A stretch of 54,054 nt of DNA, from positions 1-54,054 of the forward strand of contig JAHBWF010000037.1 of NCBI GenBank assembly GCA_019637105.1, in the 5' to 3' direction. The notes below the pieces were generated by a model. That model made no database searches and was not told the DNA's origin. It saw only the letters and a list, made by a program, of their open reading frames with translations. A program made the position numbers and the translations under genes. Positions 7,170 to 15,571 of the stretch are shown here, in pieces; positions within the stretch are counted from its first letter, which is position 1, and each line of letters opens with the position of its first letter. Source of the DNA: Labilithrix sp. GTDB lineage: Bacteria > Myxococcota_A > Polyangia > Polyangiales > Polyangiaceae.

Positions 7170-8582
7170 ATGCACCGCGAGCCCCATCGCCTCCTCCTGC
7201 TGACGCAGCACTTCCCGCCCTCGTCCGAGATCGCGGGGAAGGTCACGGCGCGCCTCCTCCGCTACCTCGGGCGGTTCGGCTGGGAGACCACCGTGATGAC
7301 GGTCCCGGCGGAGCAGGCCGGCGCGCCGCTCGACACGCGCGGCTACGCCGACGTCTACGATCGCGTCCGCGTCGAGCGCGTCGCGCGCTGGCCTTACCCG
7401 ATCGACGGCCTGCGGCTCGCGACGCGCACGCTCAAGCAGCTGCGCGGGCTGCGCCCTGCTCCGGCCGCGAACGGAGCGCACACCTCTGCTGCACCGTCGC
7501 CGTTGGCCGACGCCTTCAGCTGGGCCGCTCCGCAGAGCGCCGGCGCGCTGGCGCGAATCGCTCGCTACCTCTCCTTCCCAGACTCGCGCTCCGGCTGGAT
7601 CGCGCCGGCCACCGCGCGAGCCCGCCGGCTCCTCGCGCGCGAGCGCTACGACGCGCTCCTCACGGTCGGGCCGTCGCACTCCACGCACCTCGTCGCGCTC
7701 CTGCTTCACCGCCTCGCGGTCACGCCTCCGTGGATCGCGCACCTGCACGATCCGTGGGCCGACTTCGAGGATCGCGAGGAGCGGTCACGCAACATCCGCC
7801 GCGCCCAGCTCTTCTTCGAGCGACGGATCCTCGAGCAGGCCGACGAGGTCCTCTTCGCCACCCGCGAGGCTCGAGACGGGTACGCGGCGCGGTTCCCCGG
7901 CGTTCGGCGCGACAAGCTCGGCGTCCTCGTCAACGGCTACGATCCCGCCGACTTCCCGTCCGCCGACTCTCCGTCCACCGGCTCTCCGTCGGCGGAGCGC
8001 GACGCGCGGCCGCTCACGTTCGTGCACGTGGGCACGATCTACGGCGGGCGCGATCCGCGGCCGTTCCTCGAGGGGCTCGCGCAGCTCGTCACGTCGAAGG
8101 CGCTCGATCCGCGCGACGTCGAGGTCCACTTCCTTGGCGGATGCGACTCGCGCGAGGCCGTCGAGCGCGCCGTCGCGGACGCGGGGCTCGCCGGCGCCGT
8201 CACCCTCCACGGCGTCGTCGATCACGAGGAGGCGATCCGACGGATGCTGACCGCGGACGTCCTCGTCCTCCTCGCGCAGGAGCAGGACTACCAGATCCCC
8301 GCGAAGCTCTACGAGTACCTCAGCGCGGGCCGCTTCGTCCTCGCGTTCACCGGAGGCGCCTCGGCCACGGTCATCGAGGACGCCGGCGCCGGGCGCGTGG
8401 TCGGCCCGCGCGACGACGTCGCCGCGGCGCTCGCCGACGTCCTCGCGCGCCACCGCGACGGGCGCCTCGCGGGTCACCACGTCTCCCGCGCGCGGCTCCG
8501 CCGCTACCAGGCCGACCACCTCGCCGGCGAGCTCGCGGCGCGGATGGACCGGCTCGTCGAGGCCCACCACGCCTCGCGCTGA
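7170..8582 (+). CDS. Glycosyltransferase family 4 (GT-B fold)
   Basis: The 470-residue protein starts with LLLLTQHFPPSSEIAGKVTARLLRYL, the N-terminal GT-B strand and Gly-containing loop of GT4 enzymes. The acceptor domain includes IAHLHDPWADFEDREERSRNIRR. The C-terminal donor domain (from about residue 285, TFVHVGTIYGGRDPRPFLEGL) includes QIPAKLYEYLSAGRFVLAF, the conserved helix before the last strand. It would transfer an activated sugar to a glycan or lipid acceptor. It is the first gene of a same-strand run leading to the GNAT, ACP, ligase and decarboxylase genes, with a 125-base gap after it. The sugar and acceptor cannot be told from sequence. Confidence 0.85.
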   Translation: MHREPHRLLLLTQHFPPSSEIAGKVTARLLRYLGRFGWETTVMTVPAEQAGAPLDTRGYADVYDRVRVERVARWPYPIDGLRLATRTLKQLRGLRPAPAANGAHTSAAPSPLADAFSWAAPQSAGALARIARYLSFPDSRSGWIAPATARARRLLARERYDALLTVGPSHSTHLVALLLHRLAVTPPWIAHLHDPWADFEDREERSRNIRRAQLFFERRILEQADEVLFATREARDGYAARFPGVRRDKLGVLVNGYDPADFPSADSPSTGSPSAERDARPLTFVHVGTIYGGRDPRPFLEGLAQLVTSKALDPRDVEVHFLGGCDSREAVERAVADAGLAGAVTLHGVVDHEEAIRRMLTADVLVLLAQEQDYQIPAKLYEYLSAGRFVLAFTGGASATVIEDAGAGRVVGPRDDVAAALADVLARHRDGRLAGHHVSRARLRRYQADHLAGELAARMDRLVEAHHASR

Positions 8583-8707
8583 GCTCCGTCGGGGCGCGCG
8601 GGTGTCTCTTCCGCCCGACAAGCCTTCCGGCTCAAGACGCGTGTTTGGTTCATGATTTCACGCGCGAGCTGTTGACGGCCCCGGCAAGTTTGATTCTCCT
8701 TCGCGGG

Positions 8708-9754
8708 ATGGCCCGGGCGACGGTTGCGGTGCGGGCTGCCAGGCTCGACGAAGATCGCGACGCGATCCTCGCCGTGCTCTCGCGCAACCTGTCTGTGGCC
8801 GGAACGAAGAGTCGATTCGATTGGCTCTATCGCTCCAACCCGGCGGGGACGTCGCTGGCGTGGGTCGCCGAGGACACCGCGACCGGCGAGGTGGTGGGCA
8901 CCTCCGCCGCGCACCCGAAGAAGCTCGTGATGGACGGACGCGTGGAGACGGTCCTCAACCTGAGCGACTTCGCGTTCGATCGGGCCTACCGCACCGTGGG
9001 CCCCGCGTTGAAGCTGCTTCGTGCGTCGCTCCGACCGATCGACGAAGGCAGCTACGTCCTCAGCTACGATCACCCGAGCCCGGCGATGAGCGCGCTCTAT
9101 ACGCGGCTCGGGCGACGTCCGCTCGCGCCCTGGCGGCGGTACGCGCGGCGCCTCCGCGTCCAGGACCTCGCCCGCGCGCGCTTCGGCGATCGTCGCGTCG
9201 TCGACGTCGCGCTCGCCGGCGTTCACCTCGCGATCCGCGCGCGCGACCGCCTGCTCGACGGGCGCAGCCACGGCTTCGACGTCCGCGCCGAGCTGCCGCC
9301 GGCGGCCGAGCTCGACCGCGTCGACGCGGAGTGGAACGCTCCCCGCTACCGCGTCGCCCGATCCGCGGCGTACGTGAAGTGGCGCTTCGTCGACAACGCG
9401 ATGTGGAGGCACCAGGTCCTCGCCGCCTACGCGAAGGGCGGCCGGCTCGCGGGCTACCTCGTCCATCGCGACGGCGAGAACGACACGATCAAGGTGCTCG
9501 ACGTCGTCGCGCCGGGAGACGCGCGCGTCGCGCGCGCGCTGCTCGGCGCGGTCCTCGGCGTCGGGTGGGCGACCGCGAAGCGCGGCCTCTCCGTCACGGT
9601 CCTCGCGGGCAGCCCCGCCGAGCGGCTCGTCGGAGAGCTCGGCTTCTGGAAGCGACAGGACGGCCCGGGCGTGGTCCTCTGGTCGAGAGCGGAGCGACGC
9701 GGGCTCGACGACCCGGGTCAGTGGTGGATGGTCGAGGGAGACGAAGATGTCTGA
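8708..9754 (+). CDS. GNAT-family N-acyltransferase
   Basis: The 348-residue protein opens with VRAARLDEDRDAILAVLSRN and has a GNAT acyl-CoA/ACP-binding core. The segment WVAEDTATGEVVGTSAAHPKKLVMDG is the beta2-beta3 hairpin and ALKLLRASL part of the cofactor-binding helix. A second, partly repeated half (about 200-330, AAYVKWRFVDNAMWRHQVLAAYAKGG) suggests a two-domain acyltransferase. A TTGACG hexamer at 8672-8677, 31 bases upstream, could be a -35 element, but I see no good -10. The gene overlaps the ACP gene by eight bases, so its acyl donor may be the acyl-ACP made by the next two gene products. Confidence 0.75.
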   Translation: MARATVAVRAARLDEDRDAILAVLSRNLSVAGTKSRFDWLYRSNPAGTSLAWVAEDTATGEVVGTSAAHPKKLVMDGRVETVLNLSDFAFDRAYRTVGPALKLLRASLRPIDEGSYVLSYDHPSPAMSALYTRLGRRPLAPWRRYARRLRVQDLARARFGDRRVVDVALAGVHLAIRARDRLLDGRSHGFDVRAELPPAAELDRVDAEWNAPRYRVARSAAYVKWRFVDNAMWRHQVLAAYAKGGRLAGYLVHRDGENDTIKVLDVVAPGDARVARALLGAVLGVGWATAKRGLSVTVLAGSPAERLVGELGFWKRQDGPGVVLWSRAERRGLDDPGQWWMVEGDEDV

Positions 9755-10001
9755 CGTCGAAGCCGAGAAGAAGGTCCGTGCGTTTCTGCTGCAGCGATTC
9801 CCCGACGCGAAGCGGGCGGGAGACGACGACTCGCTGCTCGACATGGGCGTCATCGACTCGCTCGGCATCCTCGACGTCGCGGAGTTCCTCTCGTCCGATC
9901 TCGGGCTGAAGGTCGAGGACGACGACCTCGTGCCGGAGCACTTCGAGTCGATCGCGGCGCTCCTGCGGTTCGTCGCGGCGCGACGGAGCGGGAGCGCCTG
10001 A
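9747..10001 (+). CDS. Acyl carrier protein (phosphopantetheine-binding)
   Basis: The 84-residue acidic protein has the carrier motif DMGVIDSLGILDVAEF, where Ser in DSL is the phosphopantetheine attachment site (about residue 37). Length and helical pattern match standalone type II ACPs. The start overlaps the GNAT gene by eight bases and the AMP-ligase gene begins four bases after the stop. The ligase probably loads an acyl or amino-acyl group onto this carrier. Its dedicated setting argues against a role as the main fatty-acid ACP. Confidence 0.9.
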   Translation: MSDVEAEKKVRAFLLQRFPDAKRAGDDDSLLDMGVIDSLGILDVAEFLSSDLGLKVEDDDLVPEHFESIAALLRFVAARRSGSA

Positions 10002-10005
10002 GGCG

Positions 10006-11562
10006 ATGGCCCCGTACCTCCTGCACCACCTGCTGGAGCGGGCCGCGGCGGGCGCCCCCGAGAAGGAGGCCGTCGTCGACGGCGAGCGGCGCCTCACGTA
10101 CGCCGATCTCCACGCGTGGGCCGGCGCGGTCGCCGCTTGGCTGGAGGCCGACGGCCTCCGCCGGCGCGATCGCGTCGGCGTCTACCTCGACAAGTCGGCG
10201 GAGGAGGCCGCGGCGATCTTCGGCGCAAGCATGGCCGGCGGCGTCTTCGTGCCGATCCACCCCGCGCTCAAGCCTCTGCAGGTGAGCCACATCCTCGCGG
10301 ACTGCCAGGTCCGCCATCTCGTGACCACCGCCGCTCGCCGCGACGCGCTCGCGTCGGCGGGCGCGCTCGCGTCGGTCAAGCACGAGCTCCTCGTCCCCGG
10401 CCCCGACGCGGAGCTCGCGGGGCACCCGCTGGCCGGCGCGTCCGGGCGGGCCGCGCGCTCCGCCTGCATCGGCGAGGACCTCGCCGCCCTCCTCTACACG
10501 TCGGGGAGCACCGGCCGGCCGAAGGGCGTCATGCTCTCGCACCGGAACTTGCTCGCGGGGTCACGCATCGTGAGCGCCTACCTCGCGATCGGCCGCGAGG
10601 ACCGCGTCCTCTCGGTGCTGCCGTTCTCGTTCGACTACGGCCTGAACCAGCTCGTCACGACGGTGGAGCACGAGGCGACGATCGCGCTGCTCCGGAGCTT
10701 TCGCTTCGGCGACGAGATCGTGAGGGCGCTCGCCGCCGAGCGCGTCACCGGCCTCGCGGGCGTCCCGACGCTCTGGTCGGTGCTCGCGCACTCGGCGCCC
10801 TCGCTGAAGAAGACGACGCTCCCGCACCTCCGGTACATCACCAACAGCGGCGGCGCGCTCACGCCGGAGATCTCCGGCAAGCTCCAGAGCTTGCTCCCGA
10901 CGACGAAGATCTTCGCGATGTACGGCCTGACCGAGGCCTTCCGGTCGACGTTCCTCCCGCCGGAGGAGCTCGCGCGCCGGCCCACGTCGATGGGCAAGGC
11001 GATCCCCGAGACCGAGGTCTTCGCGCTCCACGAGAGCGGACGCGCCTGTCTGCCGGGCGAGGAGGGGATCCTCGTTCACCGCGGCCCCACCGTCTCGCTC
11101 GGCTACTGGAACCGCCCGGACGCGACGCGCGAGGTGCTCGTCCCGAACCCGCTCGTCGACCCCGACGAGGGCGCCGACGTCGTGTGCGTCTCCGGCGACG
11201 TGGTGCGGATGGACGAGGACGGCTTCTTCCATTTCGTGGGCCGGCGCGACGGGATGATCAAGTGCTCCGGGTTCCGCGTGAGCCCCACCGAGGTCGAGGA
11301 GGTGCTGATGGCCTCGGGCGTCCTCGCGCAGGCCGCCGTCATCGGCCTGCCCGACCCGAACGCGGGCGAGCGCGTCCACGCGCTCTGCGTCGCCGCGCCG
11401 GGGAGCGAGCCCGCGCCCGAGGCGCTGCGCGCGCGATGCGCCGAGCTCTTGCCGCTCCACATGCAGCCGAAGGACTTCGAGTACGTCGCCGAGCTCCCGC
11501 GATCGCCGAACGGCAAGGTCGACTATCGCGCCCTCCGCGCCGAGCGGACGACGCCTCGATGA
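10006..11562 (+). CDS. AMP-forming acyl ligase (exosortase-A-associated ligase type)
   Basis: The 518-residue protein belongs to the ANL adenylating superfamily. It has the P-loop-like LLYTSGSTGRPKGVMLSHRN near residue 163, the YGLTE motif near 305, a GD motif in VSGDVVRMDEDG, and the catalytic C-terminal lysine in SPNGKVDYRAL. Such enzymes activate a carboxylic acid as an adenylate and pass it to a thiol, here most likely the adjacent ACP. The order ACP, ligase, PLP decarboxylase matches cassettes described with exosortase A (TIGR03098/TIGR03099 families). Its TGA overlaps the ATG of the decarboxylase (ATGA). Confidence 0.88.
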   Translation: MAPYLLHHLLERAAAGAPEKEAVVDGERRLTYADLHAWAGAVAAWLEADGLRRRDRVGVYLDKSAEEAAAIFGASMAGGVFVPIHPALKPLQVSHILADCQVRHLVTTAARRDALASAGALASVKHELLVPGPDAELAGHPLAGASGRAARSACIGEDLAALLYTSGSTGRPKGVMLSHRNLLAGSRIVSAYLAIGREDRVLSVLPFSFDYGLNQLVTTVEHEATIALLRSFRFGDEIVRALAAERVTGLAGVPTLWSVLAHSAPSLKKTTLPHLRYITNSGGALTPEISGKLQSLLPTTKIFAMYGLTEAFRSTFLPPEELARRPTSMGKAIPETEVFALHESGRACLPGEEGILVHRGPTVSLGYWNRPDATREVLVPNPLVDPDEGADVVCVSGDVVRMDEDGFFHFVGRRDGMIKCSGFRVSPTEVEEVLMASGVLAQAAVIGLPDPNAGERVHALCVAAPGSEPAPEALRARCAELLPLHMQPKDFEYVAELPRSPNGKVDYRALRAERTTPR

Positions 11563-12869
11563 CGACCGCCGGGCTCGCGCTGCGGCTCGTCGAGCGGCAC
11601 TTCGCGACGCGCGACGGCGAGCTCGTGCTCGGCGGCGTGAGCGTGCGCGAGCTCGCCGAGCGCTTCGGCACGCCGCTCTACGTCTACGACGCGACCGTGA
11701 TGCGGGCGCAGCTCGGGCGCCTGCGCGAGGCGATCCCCGCGCGCGTCGAGGTCTTCTTCTCCGTGAAGGCGAACCCGAACGTCGACGTCCTGCGCATCTT
11801 CGTCGGCGAGGGCGCGGGCCTCGAGATCGCGTCCGCCAGCGAGTACCTCCGCGCCCGTGCGGCCGGGTGCGCGCCGGACCGGATCGTGTTCGCGGGGCCC
11901 GGCAAGGGCCGCGAGGAGCTCGCCCGGGTCATCGAGGGCGGCGTCGGCGAGATCCACCTCGAGTCCGAAGAGGAGATCGCCCTGGTCGACGCGCTCGCCG
12001 GAGAGGAGGGCCGGCGCGTCCGCGTCGCCCTCCGCGTCAACCCGCGGGCGGCCGGCGGCGCGATGCAGATGGGCGGGCAGAGCGCGCCGTTCGGGTTCGA
12101 CGAGGAGCGGCTCGAGGAGGTGGCCCGCCTCGTGCTCCGCCACCCGCGGCTCGACCTCGTGGGGCTCCACCTCTACGGCGGCACGCAGATGCTCCGCGCC
12201 GAGGTGGTCGTCGCGCAGTGGGAGGCCACGGTCCGGCTCGGCCTCGCGCTCGCGCAGGTCCTCGGACGTCCGCTCGAGTCGCTCGACTTCGGCGGCGGCC
12301 TCGGCGTCCCGTACTTCGGCAAGGAGACGGAGCTCGATCTCGCGGCGGTCCAGCGCGGCCTCGGAGAGAAGGTGGGCCCGACGCTCGGCGATCCCGCGCT
12401 CGCGGGCGCGCGCCTCGTGGTCGAGCCGGGGCGCTTCCTCGTAGGCCCGGCCGGCGTCTACGTGACCGGCGTCCGCGCGGTGAAGACCTCACGCGGCAAG
12501 ACGTACGTCGTGACGGACGGCGGCATGCACCACCACCTCGCGGCGTCGGGCAACCTCGGACAGGTCATCAAGAAGGACTACCCGCTCGTCCACGGCACGC
12601 GAGCGTTCGCGCCCGAGGCGCTCCTGGCGGTCGTCACGGGCCCGCTGTGCACGCCGCTCGACACGATCGGGCGCGCCGTCGAGCTTCCGGAGACGCGCGC
12701 CGGCGATCTCGTGTGCGTCCTGCAGTCCGGCGCCTACGGGCTCTCGGCGAGCCCCGTCGGCTTCCTCAGCCATCCGATGCCCGCCGAGGTCCTCGTCGGC
12801 GACGGAGAGCCCCGCGTCGTTCGATCGCGCGGGACGTTCGAGGAGCCGCTCGTCGGCCTCCCGGGCTGA
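11559..12869 (+). CDS. PLP-dependent group IV decarboxylase (exosortase-A-associated type)
   Basis: The 436-residue protein has the alanine-racemase-like barrel of diaminopimelate/ornithine decarboxylases. K70 in FFSVKANPN is the PLP Schiff-base lysine. GLHLYGGTQ and DFGGGLG are the barrel phosphate-binding motifs, VEPGRFLVG is the conserved C-terminal Arg loop, GPLCTPLD holds the active-site Cys/Asp, and AYGLSASPVGF the Tyr. DGGMHHHLAASGNLGQVIKKDYPL is a signature I associate with the exosortase-A-system decarboxylase family rather than LysA. The substrate is probably an amino acid or carrier-bound amino acid. It ends the operon. Confidence 0.88.
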   Translation: MTTAGLALRLVERHFATRDGELVLGGVSVRELAERFGTPLYVYDATVMRAQLGRLREAIPARVEVFFSVKANPNVDVLRIFVGEGAGLEIASASEYLRARAAGCAPDRIVFAGPGKGREELARVIEGGVGEIHLESEEEIALVDALAGEEGRRVRVALRVNPRAAGGAMQMGGQSAPFGFDEERLEEVARLVLRHPRLDLVGLHLYGGTQMLRAEVVVAQWEATVRLGLALAQVLGRPLESLDFGGGLGVPYFGKETELDLAAVQRGLGEKVGPTLGDPALAGARLVVEPGRFLVGPAGVYVTGVRAVKTSRGKTYVVTDGGMHHHLAASGNLGQVIKKDYPLVHGTRAFAPEALLAVVTGPLCTPLDTIGRAVELPETRAGDLVCVLQSGAYGLSASPVGFLSHPMPAEVLVGDGEPRVVRSRGTFEEPLVGLPG

Positions 12870-12957
12870 CCGCCGGCGGGGCGCGCGTTCACTCCCAACG
12901 TCTTTTTCTGCCGGACCGCGCGCGCGCGTCGATGCTCGTCGAATCCTCGGCGCCCGC

Positions 12958-13167
12958 GTGTTCGGTGCTCTACGCTGCGTGGCGCGCGTGAGTACGAGCG
13001 ACGACGAACCCGCCGCGTGGCCGAAACAGTGTCGCGGCTGCGGCGCATCCTACGACGAAGAGAGCTGGCAAGAGCTCCCCTTCGTCGGGGTCGACACGAG
13101 CTACCGCCTGGAGTTTCGCAACTGCCCGTGCGGCTCGACGCTCGCCGTCCCGCTCCCCTCGGACTGA
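12958..13167 (+). CDS. Small zinc-ribbon-like protein
   Basis: The reading frame is 69 residues from a GTG; a second GTG at 12988 gives 59 residues starting VSTSDDEPAAW and may be the real start. CRGCGASYDEESW and NCPCGSTL supply two Cys pairs (CxxC and CxC) separated by about 30 residues, the layout of a zinc ribbon. It follows the decarboxylase by 88 bases and runs tail-to-tail into the Sel1 lipoprotein. No specific function can be given. Confidence 0.55.
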   Translation: MFGALRCVARVSTSDDEPAAWPKQCRGCGASYDEESWQELPFVGVDTSYRLEFRNCPCGSTLAVPLPSD

Positions 13168-13172
13168 ACGCG

Positions 13173-15038
13173 TTACTTCTTCCTCACCGCGCACGCGAGA
13201 GGATCGCCCGCGTTGCACGCCCGATCGAGCGACGGCGCCGCCAGCGCCTTCTGGCCGGAGGCGGCCTGGAGGGTGCCGGCCGCGGCGCAGTCGCGCGTCG
13301 ATCCCGCCGTGCACGCCTTCTGCAGCGCCATGAGCTCCGGCACCTTCGGGATCACGTTGCGGGTCCCGCCGAACAGGACCTTGTGCGCGGCGCAGCCGAG
13401 GTCGTCGAGGCGCATGCACGCCATCTCGAACGCGCGCTTCGCGGCGTCCTGGTTCCCGCCCTGCCCGAGCTCGAGCCGCCCCTGCCCGGTGCAGCCCCTG
13501 GCGTCGCCGCCGTAGCATCCGCGCTGGTAGAGGAGCTTCGCGGCGACCGCGTTCTTCGGGACGTCCTTCGAGCCGCCGTCGTGGAGATCGCCGAGCTCGA
13601 CGCAGCTCCGCGCCTGCCCGCCGTCGCAGGCGCGCTTGAGGAAGTCGGTCGCCTTCGCCACGTCCTTCGAGGCGCCGCGGCCCTCGAGGAGCATCCTGCC
13701 GACGACGCCGCAGCTCGCCTCGTGGCCGCCCTCGCAGCCCTTCTGCAGGTACGTGACCGCCTGCTTCTCGTCCTTCGAGACGCCGTCGCCCGACTCGTAG
13801 GCGGCCCCGAGCAGGCCGCACCCGAGCGCGTCGGCTTCACCGCAGGCCTTCTCGAAGCGCTTCACCGCGCCGGCGGCGTCCTTGGCCCCGCCGCGCCCGT
13901 TCATCAGGACGAGGCCGAGGTTCGTGCAGCTCTTCACGTCGTCGCCGTCGCACCCCTTGCCGAGGAGCTCGCGCGCCTTGGCCTCGTCCTTCGAGGCGCC
14001 GCCGCCGCCGGACGCGAGGAGCGCGCCGGCCGCGCCGCAGCTCCCCGCGTGTCCCTTGCTGCACTGCGCGAGGCACTCCTTCGCGTCGCCGGGCTTGCAC
14101 TGGAACGCCGGGGCGGCGGCCGGCTCGGTGCACTTGCCGTCGGCGAGCACGAGGCCCTTCGGGCAGGCGCTCTCCGGCGTCGCCACCTCGGCGGCCTTCG
14201 GGTCGGGCGGCGGCGCGGCCTTCTCGGTCGGCGGCGCCTCGGCCTTCGCGCCCTTCGGGACGATGCTCTTCAGCTCGAGCCGGACGATCGCCTGGCACTG
14301 CGCCGGCGCCTTGGTCGAGTCGGGCTGCGCCTTCGCGCAGTCGGCGAGGTCGCCGTCCTGGTTGCGGACGTTCTTCGAGCTCGACGATCCGCCCGACCCG
14401 CCGGCGCCGAAGAGCTGCGCGGCGGTCCGCGCTTCGCCCTTGGCGCCCGTCTCCATGACGAACGCGCCGACGGTCGCGCCCTTCACGAAGTGGGTGGCGC
14501 CGTCGCACTCGCCCACGAGCTCGTCGGCCGCGACCTTGCCCCAGGTCGTCTTGACCTTGCCGATCATGACCAGCGCGACGTCGAGCGTCGCGCCGCGCTG
14601 CATCTCCGCGCCGAGGTTGGCGGCGATGCCGACGCCGGCGAAAGGCAGGTTCGCCTTCACCTCGTCGGCGTTGTTGAGCCTCACGATCTGCTCCTTCTTG
14701 GTCATGCCGAGGAAGCCGTACTTCCCGTCGACCTTGCAGTCCTTCAGGAGCTTGAAACCCTGGCAGGTGTACGAGACGACGGCGACGCTGTCCTTCATCA
14801 GGACCTCGAGGTCCCCGCGCTGTTCGGGCTTCCAGTCGACGACGAGCGGTTCGGCGCCGCTCTCGGGCTCGCGGCACGGCCCGGAGCTCGTCTCGCCCAT
14901 CGCGCCCGCGAAGGTCTGGTCCTTCGGGCGGACCTGCTCGCCGGGCGTTGCGCCGCCGCAGCTCACGAGCGCGGAGCCCGCGGCGACGGATAGGACGAGG
15001 GCGACCAGCGGGGAGCGGGAGGACGAGCGGAGGTGCAT
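13173..15038 (-). CDS. Sel1-repeat lipoprotein
   Basis: The 621-residue protein starts at the ATG at 15038, which places the signal peptide and lipobox (SALVSCGG) correctly. Residues about 30-225 form an uncharacterised domain with SYTCQGFKLL and MTKKEQIVRLNNADEV. A Pro/Ala linker and a short Cys-rich patch (KCTEPAAAPAFQCKPGDAKECL) follow. The last 280 residues are about seven Sel1-type helical repeats of roughly 36 residues, each with a paired Cys (RELLGKGCDGDDVKSCTNLG, QKGCEGGHEASCGVVG, KRACDGGQARSCVELG). In this repeat class each unit is probably disulfide-stapled, fitting an exported scaffold for protein contacts. Confidence 0.82.
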   Translation of the reverse strand: MHLRSSSRSPLVALVLSVAAGSALVSCGGATPGEQVRPKDQTFAGAMGETSSGPCREPESGAEPLVVDWKPEQRGDLEVLMKDSVAVVSYTCQGFKLLKDCKVDGKYGFLGMTKKEQIVRLNNADEVKANLPFAGVGIAANLGAEMQRGATLDVALVMIGKVKTTWGKVAADELVGECDGATHFVKGATVGAFVMETGAKGEARTAAQLFGAGGSGGSSSSKNVRNQDGDLADCAKAQPDSTKAPAQCQAIVRLELKSIVPKGAKAEAPPTEKAAPPPDPKAAEVATPESACPKGLVLADGKCTEPAAAPAFQCKPGDAKECLAQCSKGHAGSCGAAGALLASGGGGASKDEAKARELLGKGCDGDDVKSCTNLGLVLMNGRGGAKDAAGAVKRFEKACGEADALGCGLLGAAYESGDGVSKDEKQAVTYLQKGCEGGHEASCGVVGRMLLEGRGASKDVAKATDFLKRACDGGQARSCVELGDLHDGGSKDVPKNAVAAKLLYQRGCYGGDARGCTGQGRLELGQGGNQDAAKRAFEMACMRLDDLGCAAHKVLFGGTRNVIPKVPELMALQKACTAGSTRDCAAAGTLQAASGQKALAAPSLDRACNAGDPLACAVRKK

Positions 15039-15242
15039 GGTCGCGGAGGGTATCGGCGCTTCGTTCCGCTGCACAAGCGCCGTCTGGTGCGGCGAACGAC
15101 CCTCGTTTTTACGCGCTGTTCGGGGGGTGCGACGCGTCGAGCGGCCGGTCGCGCTCCTGCGGCCGCCGTCGCTGATACGCGGTGGAGACGGAGCGACGGT
15201 GACCCCTTTCTCGAGGCGCCGGCGACTTCACGGGCAAGCGCG

Positions 15243-15536
15243 ATGCGATCCCCTTTCGACGACGCGGGCGACTCTTCGTGGTGGGCGGTGCACGGCGCGT
15301 CTCGGAGCGCCGCGCCGGCGGTCGTCGAGCTCGACCGCGACGACGCCTTCGAGGTGCTCCTCGCTCCGCGGGCCGAGGGCGTCGACGGCGCGCTGCGCGG
15401 CGAGCCCTCCGTCGAGGCGCCCGAGGACGCGGCGCTCCGCGAGCAGATCGCGGCGAGCGAGCGCGAGACCGTGAAGGACCTCGCGCTCGTCCGGGCCACG
15501 GCCGCGCTCATGAACGAGACGCAGCCGACGGCGTAG
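15243..15536 (+). CDS. Small hypothetical protein
   Basis: The 97-residue acidic protein starts MRSPFDDAGDSSWWAVHG. It has a possible first domain (VVELDRDDAFEVLLAPR) and an Ala/Glu helix at the C-terminus (LREQIAASERETVKDLALVRATAALM). There is no signal peptide, membrane segment or known motif. It converges on asd, with stops 35 bases apart. The start is chosen because sequence upstream in this frame is Arg-rich and not protein-like. Confidence 0.45.
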   Translation: MRSPFDDAGDSSWWAVHGASRSAAPAVVELDRDDAFEVLLAPRAEGVDGALRGEPSVEAPEDAALREQIAASERETVKDLALVRATAALMNETQPTA

Positions 15537-15571
15537 CGACGGGCCCCGCCGGCGTGGCGCCCGTCGCGCGG

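Noticed and set aside
5303-9754. Very long plus-strand open frame spanning the propeller lipoprotein and GT4 genes
   Set aside because: Arg/Pro/Gly-rich shadow of GC-rich genes; only the last part (from 8708) has real protein character.
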